Both the position numbers and the translations under genes were made by a program. This document shows positions 1-5,621 of a stretch of 6,749 nt of DNA, piece after piece. The notes beneath the pieces are model-generated. The model searched no databases, was not told the origin of the DNA, and saw nothing but the letters and a program-made list of their open reading frames with translations. The first letter of the stretch is position 1; the number at the start of each line of letters is the position of its first letter. This DNA comes from Deltaproteobacteria bacterium (GTDB lineage: Bacteria; Desulfobacterota; JADFXK01): NCBI GenBank assembly GCA_015233295.1, contig JADFYC010000196.1:1-6749 (forward strand), read 5' to 3'.

Positions 1-666
1 GTCGGAAGGCCCCTCAGCCACGATGGACCCGGTATCCAGGACATAGCCGCGGTGGGCGAATCGTAGAGCCACCCGGGCATTTTGCTCCACCAGTAGAATG
101 GTCATGCCGTGTTCATTTAGCTTTCGCATGGCCCTAAATAACTCCTGCATGAGCAAAGGCGCCAGGCCCATGCTGGGTTCGTCGAGCAGTATAAACCGGC
201 AATTGGACATGAGGGCCCGGCCCATGGCCAGCATTTGTTGCTCTCCGCCGGACATGGTTCCGGCTAATTGGTCAGACCTCTCGTTGAGCCGGGGGAACAT
301 ATCAAAGACCTGCTCGATATCGGCGGCCACCTCTGCCTTAGTCTTACTGGAGTATCTGGTATAGGCACCCAGACGCAGGTTGTCCATGACGGTCAGATTG
401 GCAAAAATCTGGCGTCCTTCAGGGGCCTGGGAAATGCCCAGCCGGACAATCTGATAAGCCGGAATCCGGCCGATTTCTTCACCATTAAGGCGGATCTGCC
501 CCGAGGCAGACGGCACCAGTCCGCAAATGGTGTTAATCAAGGTGGACTTTCCGGCCCCATTGGCCCCAATCAGCGTGACACATTCGGTCTCACCTAAATG
601 CAACGAGAGATCTTTAAGGACATGGACCTTATCATAGAAGACGTTAAGATGGCTTATTTCCAGCAT
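1..666 (-). CDS. livF: LivF-type ABC transporter ATPase (partial, 3' end outside window)
   Basis: This is the second nucleotide-binding subunit of a branched-chain amino acid (HAAT) ABC importer. It pairs with LivG on the cytoplasmic face and hydrolyses ATP to drive uptake through LivH/LivM. The frame is open from an ATG at 666 to the window edge, giving 222 residues. LivF proteins are about 235, so only some 10-15 C-terminal residues are missing. Visible motifs are Walker A GANGAGKST (34-42), Q-loop Q80 in SQAPEGR, signature MSGGE (138-142), Walker B FILLDEP with D162/E163, D-loop MGLAP, and LLVEQNA, where Q195 replaces the usual switch His as is normal in LivF. The start lies 23 nt inside the end of livG, with GGGA about 8 nt upstream, so translational coupling is likely. 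The family call is very secure; the substrate is not shown by this subunit. Confidence 0.96.
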   Translation of the reverse strand, partial: MLEISHLNVFYDKVHVLKDLSLHLGETECVTLIGANGAGKSTLINTICGLVPSASGQIRLNGEEIGRIPAYQIVRLGISQAPEGRQIFANLTVMDNLRLGAYTRYSSKTKAEVAADIEQVFDMFPRLNERSDQLAGTMSGGEQQMLAMGRALMSNCRFILLDEPSMGLAPLLMQELFRAMRKLNEHGMTILLVEQNARVALRFAHRGYVLDTGSIVAEGPSD

Positions 667-1471
667 CACTTCCGTCCCGACCGAGGTTGGTTTCAGATTC
701 CTCCAGACAAATGGCGGCGCCCAAGTAAGCTTCAATAACCTTTTCGTTAGCCTGTATTTCCGTTGGGGTTCCCTCGGCCAATTTAGCTCCGAAACACAAC
801 ACCACGATGTGGTCGGATATCCCCATGACCAGGCTCATGTCGTGCTCGATGAGCAACACGGTAATGCCCCGGCCGCGAATATCCTTGATCAGTTGCGCCA
901 TCGTCTCTTTTTCCTGTGGATTTAGCCCGCCGGCCGGTTCATCCAGGAGAAGTAACTTAGGTTCCAGGGCCAGGGCCCGGGCTATTTCCAAATACCGCTG
1001 CAAGCCTAAGGGCAGAGACAGGGCGTCCAGGTGGGCCTGATCGGCCAGCCCGACAAATTCCAAAAACTCCAACGCCTTTTGCCGAATTACCCGCTCATCT
1101 CGCCGGCTCGACGGTAACTTTAAAGAACAGGAAAGGAACCCTGAGCTGGTTTTGATGTGGCGGGCGACCATGACATTTTCCAGTACCGTCATGTGCCGAA
1201 ATAGACTTAAGTGCTGGAACGTCCGGGATATTCCGGCTGCCGCCACCAGGTGGGACGGACTCCCCGAAATCTGCCTGCCCTGGAAGAGCACCGCCCCTCC
1301 GGACGGGGTGATGGATCCGGAAATAACATTGATCAACGTCGTCTTGCCGGCGCCATTGGGGCCGATAATGGCGGTAATAGCCTTCTCGGTGATAGCGGCG
1401 GACACACCGGCTAGAGCCATCAACCCGCCGAACTCTACCGAAATGTTTTGGATAGACAGGATGTCATTCAC
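644..1471 (-). CDS. livG: LivG-type ABC transporter ATPase
   Basis: This is the first ATPase subunit of the LIV-type importer and is cytoplasmic. The 275-residue protein has Walker A GPNGAGKTT (37-45), Q-loop Q86 in SRTFQ, a signature region LPLGLQ (153-158) in place of LSGGQ, Walker B LLLLDEP (173-179, E178 catalytic) and the switch His at 210 in LLIEHDMSLV. The segment at about 105-130 between Q-loop and signature is the LivG-specific insertion. The start is GTG at 1471, whose GTGA overlaps the TGA of livM, so it is probably translated by coupling; no strong Shine-Dalgarno is seen. The protein is about 20 residues longer than the E. coli homologue (about 255) because of a polar C-terminal tail (about 256-275). 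The DNA for this tail contains the livF start and ribosome binding site, which may explain its retention. Confidence 0.97.
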   Translation of the reverse strand: MNDILSIQNISVEFGGLMALAGVSAAITEKAITAIIGPNGAGKTTLINVISGSITPSGGAVLFQGRQISGSPSHLVAAAGISRTFQHLSLFRHMTVLENVMVARHIKTSSGFLSCSLKLPSSRRDERVIRQKALEFLEFVGLADQAHLDALSLPLGLQRYLEIARALALEPKLLLLDEPAGGLNPQEKETMAQLIKDIRGRGITVLLIEHDMSLVMGISDHIVVLCFGAKLAEGTPTEIQANEKVIEAYLGAAICLEESETNLGRDGSDAGNKPS

Positions 1472-2511
1472 TTTTCAGCCGTTTCTTTCGTTTTGCAGTG
1501 CTGAAATAAGCCTTGCATCAGACCCACTACGCCTTGGGGCATGAACATCATGATGCCCAGCAGCACCAGGCCATAGACCAAAATGTCATAGTCGTGAAAG
1601 ACCCTTAGAGACTCCGGCAGGATGGTCATTATGATCGTCCCGAAAACAGCCCCCCAAACGTTCGTCATCCCCCCCACCGCGACCATAACCACAAACATAA
1701 TCGATTGATTGATGGAAAAAGAGCCCGGCGAAATAAAAGTGACATAATGGGCATAGAGAGACCCGGCGATCGCGGCCAGGCCGGCGGAGATAATGAAAAT
1801 CCTGAGTTTTAAGAAACTCGTATCCAGACCCATGGCCCGGGCCGCGTCTTCATTGCCGTGAATAGCCCGCAAGGCCCGACCGATCCGAGAGTGGATCAAA
1901 TTCAGGGACAAGATCATGGCCATCAGGACCAGGCCCCAAATGAGGTAAAACCACTCCGTGGCGGAGGAGAATGACCAGGCCCCAAATTCTAAAGTAGGAA
2001 TATTACCGAATCCGGATGGGCCACCGGTCATAGCCCGGAAAGGTTGGAGGGCCGACGACAGCCTGGCCGGGGCCAGACCCACGGCTTCACCTACGGCCTG
2101 GATGAATCGAACCGCGTCACTGGTGTCGGCCTGGGCGGTAATATGAATGATCTCGCCGATGCCCAAGGTGGCCATAGCCAGGTAATGACCACGAAGTTTC
2201 AATGTAGGAATACCCACCAGGTAGGATAGTAGGGCACTAAGCCCCAGCCCCAATAGTATGCCCAACCAGGCGCTGTATCCGAATTGGGTGGTCAGGATCC
2301 CGGAACTGTAGGCTCCGATGGCAAAAAAACCGGCTTGACCGATGGATATCTGACCGGCATACCCCAGGAGCAGAGACAAACCAATGGTCACCAGGCAAAA
2401 AATCCCGGCGAAATTGATCACTCGGAGGGAATAGGAACCCGTTACGATATGCGGGAATAAGAGAATTACAATGGCAAAAATAACCAAGGTGACAAGATTG
2501 CCGCGCCCCAT
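1468..2511 (-). CDS. livM: LivM-type ABC transporter permease
   Basis: This is an inner-membrane permease subunit that forms the transport channel with LivH. The 347-residue protein is strongly hydrophobic. It carries the LivM hallmark GYAGQISIGQAGFFAIGAY (50-68), TLKLRGHYLAMATLGIGEII (103-122), TGGPSGFGNIP (162-172), and the EAA-like cytoplasmic loop GRALRAIHGNEDAARAMGLD (211-230) that docks on the ATPases. The ATG at 2511 follows GGAG by 8 nt, a good ribosome binding site. It lies 61 nt after livH and overlaps livG by 4 nt. Between GEIIHIT and TGGP, residues about 127-160 form a polar or amphipathic stretch (SDAVRFIQAVGEAVG...) that I do not expect in typical LivM proteins, where this link is short. 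A trailing CKTKETAEK tail is hydrophilic. Confidence 0.96.
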   Translation of the reverse strand: MGRGNLVTLVIFAIVILLFPHIVTGSYSLRVINFAGIFCLVTIGLSLLLGYAGQISIGQAGFFAIGAYSSGILTTQFGYSAWLGILLGLGLSALLSYLVGIPTLKLRGHYLAMATLGIGEIIHITAQADTSDAVRFIQAVGEAVGLAPARLSSALQPFRAMTGGPSGFGNIPTLEFGAWSFSSATEWFYLIWGLVLMAMILSLNLIHSRIGRALRAIHGNEDAARAMGLDTSFLKLRIFIISAGLAAIAGSLYAHYVTFISPGSFSINQSIMFVVMVAVGGMTNVWGAVFGTIIMTILPESLRVFHDYDILVYGLVLLGIMMFMPQGVVGLMQGLFQHCKTKETAEK

Positions 2512-2538
2512 ATATCACTCTCCACATAGTGCCGGCCG

Positions 2539-2573
2539 AAAAAACACCAAACCGGTCTTCGGATGAGGCTGGT
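2539..2573 (-). terminator. Weak terminator-like hairpin after livH
   Basis: Read on the minus strand, ACCAGCC (rc of 2567-2573) can pair with GGTTTGGT (rc of 2546-2553) across a loop of about 13 nt, with one mismatch and one G-U pair. A single G follows, then six U residues (2539-2544). The structure begins at the livH stop codon. The stem is weak, and the coupled livM, livG and livF genes lie downstream. If it acts at all it would be a partial attenuator inside the operon rather than an operon end. This is an inference from pattern only. Confidence 0.25.
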
Positions 2574-3646
2574 TAGAAGTCTTTGAATCTTGCCGCCTCA
2601 GCACTGCCGAACAGACCGCTAGGCCGGTAAAACAGGACAGCCAACAGGATAATCAAGGAAATAGCGTCCTTATATCCGGAAGAGATCAACCCCGTCCCCA
2701 ATGCTTCCAAGATTCCCAATATAAATCCGGCCACCACGGCCCCATAGCCATTACCCAAACCTCCCAGGACCGCGGCCCCAAACCCCTTCAAAGCCAGCAT
2801 CGGACCTCGATCGTAATCCATCAGGGTGATGGGTGTGACCACGTAGCCAGCCACCGCCCCAACCAGAGCCGACATGGCAAAAGACAATAAAATCATTGAC
2901 CGGTCATTGATGCCCATGAGTTTGGCGATGTCCCGATTAAAGGCGCAAGCCTGCATGGCTTTCCCGGTCATGGTAAAGCCGAAAAATAAGCCCACCATGA
3001 TGACCACGATGATGATCACCCCCAGCACTAACAGAGTTTGCGGGACAATGGCCGCGCCAAAGAGGCTAATAGACTTTTCCGGGAGGAAGTGGTCCATGAA
3101 ATACGGGTCCTTCCCGAAGGTAAACATAACTATGCCGCGTATCACAATGGACAGGGCAATGGTGATGATCACCAGTTGCATCACCGTGGGGTTCTTCATC
3201 GATTCAATGACCTTGTTTCTCAAGAGCGCATAGGCCCCTAAGGCCACACCCACGGCCACCGGAGCGGAAATCACCAGGGGCCACCCGGCCACAGCCCGGC
3301 AAAGCCACAAGACCGTAGCCGTGATGGCCGCATAGTGGAAGCCAGTCAAATGGGTTATCGGTTCGATGGCCACCTTTTCCATGATTATACCGACCAGGGT
3401 GGTCGTGCCCACCGCCAGTAAAAAAGCCAACAAAATGGCCATATAGGTAGGAAGTCCAGCCGATTTCAGCGCCCCCACGAAGGTGACTCCAAGCATCCCG
3501 CCCAGCATCACGAATTCCCCCTGGGCAAAATTGATTATGCTGGTGGCATTATAGACCATGGTAAAGCCCAGGCCGACCATGGCATAAATGGCCCCGATGG
3601 TGATGCCCGACAGAATATATTGGAGGATATCGGTGATCGAACTCAT
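2573..3646 (-). CDS. livH: LivH-type ABC transporter permease with extra internal segment
   Basis: This is the second channel-forming permease of the LIV-type importer, in the inner membrane. The 357-residue protein contains the LivH hallmark SIINFAQGEFVMLGG (36-50), the EAA-like ATPase-docking loop GKAMQACAFNRDIAKLMGIN (228-247), and the conserved C-terminal block KGFGAAVLGGLGNGYGAVVAG (287-307) with ISSGYKDAISLIILL (321-335). The start ATG at 3646 has GGAG 7 nt upstream. Typical LivH proteins are about 290-310 residues. The surplus falls between EKVAIEPI (90-97) and NPTVMQLVIITIALS (152-166), where relatives normally have only a few residues. This insert (about 98-150) is largely hydrophobic and could add one or two membrane spans. 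Upstream lies a 417-nt repeat-rich gap to livK; downstream a 61-nt gap to livM. The family assignment is firm; the effect of the insert is unknown. Confidence 0.95.
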   Translation of the reverse strand: MSSITDILQYILSGITIGAIYAMVGLGFTMVYNATSIINFAQGEFVMLGGMLGVTFVGALKSAGLPTYMAILLAFLLAVGTTTLVGIIMEKVAIEPITHLTGFHYAAITATVLWLCRAVAGWPLVISAPVAVGVALGAYALLRNKVIESMKNPTVMQLVIITIALSIVIRGIVMFTFGKDPYFMDHFLPEKSISLFGAAIVPQTLLVLGVIIIVVIMVGLFFGFTMTGKAMQACAFNRDIAKLMGINDRSMILLSFAMSALVGAVAGYVVTPITLMDYDRGPMLALKGFGAAVLGGLGNGYGAVVAGFILGILEALGTGLISSGYKDAISLIILLAVLFYRPSGLFGSAEAARFKDF

Positions 3647-3701
3647 GGCCCGTCTCCGCCGACTGGAACTTCAGTCAACTGGTTGCGCGTTGCTGGTTAC
3701 T

Positions 3702-3905
3702 GGTTCCCAGGTCTTCACCCCAATGCTGTTGAATTAAGGCAAGGCTTGATCATCCTCGGATGTGATAAGATTCCTCACATTCGTTCGGAATGACAAATTT
3801 GCCTCGCCATTCCATATGGTCCACTTCCCTGTCATTTCGAGCGAAGCGAGAAATCTTGAAGTCGCACTCTTAATGCAACAGCATTGGGTCTTCACCTGGG
3901 CTAAC
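3702..3905. repeat. Nested palindromic MITE/REP-like element between livK and livH
   Basis: Two nested pairs of inverted arms are visible. The inner arms, 3767-3795 (AAGATTCCTC...GGAATGACA) and 3830-3857 (TGTCATTTCGAGCGAAGCGA then GAAATCTT), match at 24 of 28 positions with one gap when one is reverse-complemented. The outer arms, 3706-3738 and 3869-3900, share CCCAGGT, CCCAATGCTGTTG and ATTAAG as inverted copies. A GGTCTTCACC decamer inside each outer arm (3710-3719 and 3887-3896) is instead in direct orientation. No transposase or convincing target-site duplication is present. The TTCG..TCGGAATGACA motif resembles dispersed palindromic repeats known from many bacterial genomes; that is recollection, not a search. 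In the liv transcript the element would fold into a long hairpin. Confidence 0.8.
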
Positions 3906-3924
3906 CTAGTTCGCCCCTACGGGG

Positions 3925-3953
3925 TTTGTTTGGAATTGGCCATTCCAAACAAA
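3925..3953. repeat. Perfect 12-bp inverted repeat (hairpin) in livK-livH gap
   Basis: TTTGTTTGGAAT at 3925-3936 and ATTCCAAACAAA at 3942-3953 are perfect reverse complements around a 5-nt loop, TGGCC. On the minus (operon) strand no U-run follows, so this is not a canonical terminator for livK. It lies between the palindromic element and the livK-proximal hairpin, and a small CCCCTACGGGG palindrome (3914-3924) abuts it. A transcript-folding or protein-binding role is possible; none can be proven here. Confidence 0.7.
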
Positions 3954-3978
3954 TTTAATGTATTTGCCCTGAGTTGTT

Positions 3979-4025
3979 ACCTGTTGCCGGCTGGTGGTGG
4001 TTTTGGACCGGCACCGGCAACAGGT
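3979..4025 (-). repeat. Stem-loop 38 nt downstream of livK stop
   Basis: ACCTGTTGCCGG (3979-3990) and CCGGCAACAGGT (4014-4025) form a perfect GC-rich 12-bp stem with a 23-nt loop. It starts 38 nt beyond the livK stop codon on the coding strand. There is no downstream U-tract in the minus direction, so an intrinsic terminator is unlikely. The position matches a 3'-end RNase-blocking hairpin for the livK message, comparable in logic to the REP hairpins after E. coli malE. That function is inferred; the inverted repeat itself is directly visible. Confidence 0.65.
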
Positions 4026-4063
4026 GCTTTCAAAACGTCGTCTGCGGCCGTGTCAGGTATGAC

Positions 4064-5263
4064 TTATTTGCCTTTCATGAACAGAGGAATGATCTTGCCA
4101 CCTTTGTCCACGTAAAGAAGCTCCAGGGAACCGTCTTTGTCCAGGCCGGTGTGATCGGTGGGGCTCATATTGAATACTCCGGCTGTTCCAACCCAGCCCT
4201 TGGTCTCTTCCAAACCATCGCGGATAAGCTGTCTGGCCTTGGCCACGTCCATCTCCGGGGTAACTTTTTTGGCCTTGATGGCGTTAATGACCAGCCACAA
4301 GGAATCATACCCGTGCCCCCCAAAGGTGCTAATGGGCGGACCGTATTTTTTCTCATAAGCGTTCTTGTAGTCTACGGTCACCTTTTTCTGGATGTGATCA
4401 GCCGGCAACACGTCCGCGACCATCAGCCGGCTGGCTGGAAAAATGGTTCCTTCGGCCGCTTCACCCGCGGCTTGAATGTACTTCGGATTGGCGAAGCCAT
4501 GGCTCTGGAAGAGCGGTATTTTTAGGCCCAATTGACGCATATTCTTGGGAACAATCGACTGGGCCGGGACGATGGACCAGTTGACCACGGCGCCAGCCCC
4601 GGAGGAGGAGATTTTCCGGAGTTGGGCGGTCATATCGGTATCACCCGGGCCATAGGTTTCGTCGGCCACAATCTCGATGCCCAGGCCTTTGGAGTAGGTT
4701 TGCAATTGCTTCCGGCCTTGTTGTCCGAAGGCCAGGGTTTCCGAGAGGATCCCAATCTTTTTGATCCCCATTTTATTTATTTGCTCCAATATCTTGATCG
4801 CGACGTGGGAATCCAGCGGCGGGACCTTAAAAATGAATGTGGCGCTTCCGATAGGGGTCACGATCGCTTCGGCCGCGGAGGCCGACACCATTGGAATTTT
4901 GGCCTTTTCAGCAATCGGCTTAACAGCGAGACTGTTGCCGCTGATCGAAGGCCCCAAAATCGCCAGAACCTGCTCCTTATTAATTAACTTTTCAGCGGCA
5001 TTAACTGCCTTCTGTTCGAGGCTTTCATCGTCTTCCACGATCACCTCTATGGGGATCCCGTTAATTCCGCCGGCTTTGTTAACCTCTTCCTGGATCATCA
5101 TCACCGTTTTCTTTTCCGGATCACCCAACCATGAGGCCTTGCCGGAAACAGAGAAAATGGCCCCAATCTTGAATGGTTTCTTGTCCGCGGCGGAAGCACA
5201 CACTACCATTGTCAGGGCGAAAATCACGGTAACAACGCCTGTGATAACCGAACGTCCTTTCAT
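4064..5263 (-). CDS. livK: Periplasmic LIV-type solute-binding protein
   Basis: This is an exported type I periplasmic binding protein (Peripla_BP_6/LivK family) that captures the solute and delivers it to LivHM. I place the start at ATG 5263 (399 residues), not the in-frame ATG at 5278, because GGAGGA lies 7 nt before 5263 and the 5278 codon itself overlaps that ribosome binding site. The signal peptide has K2/R4, a hydrophobic core at about 6-22 and AXA cleavage near A23-S24-A25. MVVC is not a lipobox, so a soluble periplasmic form is expected. Mature landmarks are IGAIFSVSGKASWLG (33-47), VNKAGGINGIPIEVIVEDD (61-79), AILGPSISGNS (101-111), GPGDTDMTAQLRKI (206-219), VNWS (227-230), STFGGHGYDSLWLV (312-325) and GVFNMSPTDHTGLD (362-375). 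The substrate could be a branched-chain amino acid or another amino acid, amide or carboxylate. The divergent context gives no further clue. Confidence 0.94.
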   Translation of the reverse strand: MKGRSVITGVVTVIFALTMVVCASAADKKPFKIGAIFSVSGKASWLGDPEKKTVMMIQEEVNKAGGINGIPIEVIVEDDESLEQKAVNAAEKLINKEQVLAILGPSISGNSLAVKPIAEKAKIPMVSASAAEAIVTPIGSATFIFKVPPLDSHVAIKILEQINKMGIKKIGILSETLAFGQQGRKQLQTYSKGLGIEIVADETYGPGDTDMTAQLRKISSSGAGAVVNWSIVPAQSIVPKNMRQLGLKIPLFQSHGFANPKYIQAAGEAAEGTIFPASRLMVADVLPADHIQKKVTVDYKNAYEKKYGPPISTFGGHGYDSLWLVINAIKAKKVTPEMDVAKARQLIRDGLEETKGWVGTAGVFNMSPTDHTGLDKDGSLELLYVDKGGKIIPLFMKGK

Positions 5264-5334
5264 TTTGCTTTCCTCCATCTGGTATCTGGTTTAGGGAAAT
5301 GGATAAATTGGAGATGAAACTGGTCAAGAAACAT
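5260..5334 (-). CDS. Possible 24-codon upstream ORF overlapping livK start
   Basis: An ATG at 5334, preceded by the purine-rich GGGGCAGGGG, opens a 24-codon frame starting MFLDQFHLQF. Its TGA forms an ATGA overlap with the preferred livK start at 5263, the arrangement used for translational coupling. The peptide has Phe at 2, 6, 10 and 13, Leu at 3 and 8 and Ile at 11, and ends in a basic RWRKAK run. It could be a leader peptide affecting livK translation. It is short and could equally be chance; I do not recognise it. No run of Leu/Val/Ile codons like a classical ilv/leu attenuator is present. Confidence 0.25.
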   Translation of the reverse strand: MFLDQFHLQFIHFPKPDTRWRKAK

Positions 5335-5478
5335 CCCCTGCCCGGCGTCGGGTCCGCCTCCGTGTTGCGGAAACGGTAACTTAGCCCAGGCGGAATCGCA
5401 TCCAGCCAGGGGCGGCCGGGCTTATGGCCAACACATTGAAAAATTAAGTAAAACACGACTTAGTTGATAAACCACTGG
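5264..5478 (-). promoter_or_regulatory. Long structured 5' leader of livK (candidate cis-regulatory RNA)
   Basis: The predicted transcript starts near 5478, leaving about 215 nt before the livK start. A GC-rich island (about 5341-5421) sits between AT-rich flanks. A stem of TCCGCCT/AGGCGGA (5353-5359 with 5388-5394, 7 bp) encloses an inner CCGT/ACGG stem (5360-5363 with 5373-5376) and an asymmetric 11-nt bulge, GGGCUAAGUUA in the RNA. GCCCGG/CUGGGC (5416-5421 with 5384-5389) is an alternative 6-bp stem that shares two bases with the 7-bp stem. CCCGACGCCGGG can form a short hairpin, and CAGGGG near 5335-5340 could pair with CCCCUG at 5406-5411. I could not match it to a riboswitch class I know. 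The ribosome binding site GGAGGA lies at the end. A switch function is inferred only. Confidence 0.4.
5353..5394 (-). other. Two-part stem-loop in livK leader
   Basis: A perfect 7-bp outer stem is formed by 5353-5359 and 5388-5394. It directly abuts a 4-bp inner stem (5360-5363 with 5373-5376) capped by a 9-nt loop, and has an 11-nt one-sided bulge. The geometry of stem, large internal bulge and stem is seen in many ligand- or protein-binding RNAs but is not diagnostic. Confidence 0.45.
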
Positions 5479-5480
5479 TT
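5470..5480. promoter_or_regulatory. Palindrome at predicted livK transcription start
   Basis: AACCACTGGTT is a palindrome of 5-nt arms around one central base. It covers the predicted +1 (about 5478) of the minus-strand promoter, a typical position for a repressor operator. No regulator gene is in the window, and short palindromes arise by chance, so this is tentative. Confidence 0.25.
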
Positions 5481-5484
5481 GACG

Positions 5485-5513
5485 ATATTATGATTAATGG
5501 ACTAGGCTGTCAA
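5485..5513 (-). promoter_or_regulatory. Sigma70-type promoter for the liv operon
   Basis: On the minus strand a perfect -35 TTGACA (rc of 5508-5513) is followed by a 17-nt spacer and a -10 TAATAT (rc of 5485-5490). This is the best minus-strand match I found between the two divergent genes. The predicted start is near 5478, giving livK a leader of about 215 nt. The spacing is optimal; the -10 matches 4 of 6 consensus bases. Confidence 0.7.
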
Positions 5514-5573
5514 GCGAATACTCGGGGCCTGGCATTAATTGTCAGTTCGCCTACAGTTATGTTAACTATTTGG

Positions 5574-5591
5574 AATAAAGTATATTTTATT
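5574..5591. promoter_or_regulatory. AT-rich near-palindrome in divergent promoter region
   Basis: AATAAAGTATATTTTATT is an 18-bp palindrome with one mismatched pair. It sits between the two divergent promoters, about 60 bp upstream of the liv -35 and 86 bp upstream of the plus-strand -35. It may be a regulator site or simply AT-rich promoter DNA. Confidence 0.2.
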
Positions 5592-5621
5592 TTAAAGCGA
5601 CTTATGAGTTAAGTTTTTTTC

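Noticed and set aside
1..666. Gln instead of His in the switch region of LivF (VEQN)
   Set aside because: This is the normal state in the LivF family, so it is not an inactivating change.
998..1015. Degenerate ABC signature LPLGLQ in LivG
   Set aside because: Variants of this type (such as L-P-Y-G-x-Q) are usual in LivG proteins; the other ATPase motifs are intact, so no loss of function is implied.
98..1544. Plus-strand reading frames over livF and livG
   Set aside because: Composition is biased (Ser, Arg, Pro) and they overlap the minus-strand ATPase genes with intact motifs; antisense shadows.
3914..3931. Plus-strand intrinsic terminator (CCCC-TAC-GGGG followed by TTTGTTT)
   Set aside because: The stem is only 4 bp, the U-tract is interrupted, and no plus-strand gene ends here.
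3647..4063. CRISPR array or attachment site in the repeat-rich gap
   Set aside because: The repeats are inverted pairs rather than regularly spaced direct repeats, and no integrase, cas gene or tRNA is nearby.
3974..5294. Long plus-strand reading frames antisense to livK (for example 3974-4525, 4532-4987, 4761-5294)
   Set aside because: They mirror a clearly conserved livK gene, show no recognisable domains and have no convincing ribosome binding sites; they are shadows of minus-strand codon bias.
5121..5456. Minus-strand 111-codon frame beginning MFYLIFQC that spans the livK leader and 5' end
   Set aside because: It overlaps the livK signal peptide in another frame, has no good ribosome binding site, and its distal half is only a shadow of livK; the leader is better explained as untranslated RNA.
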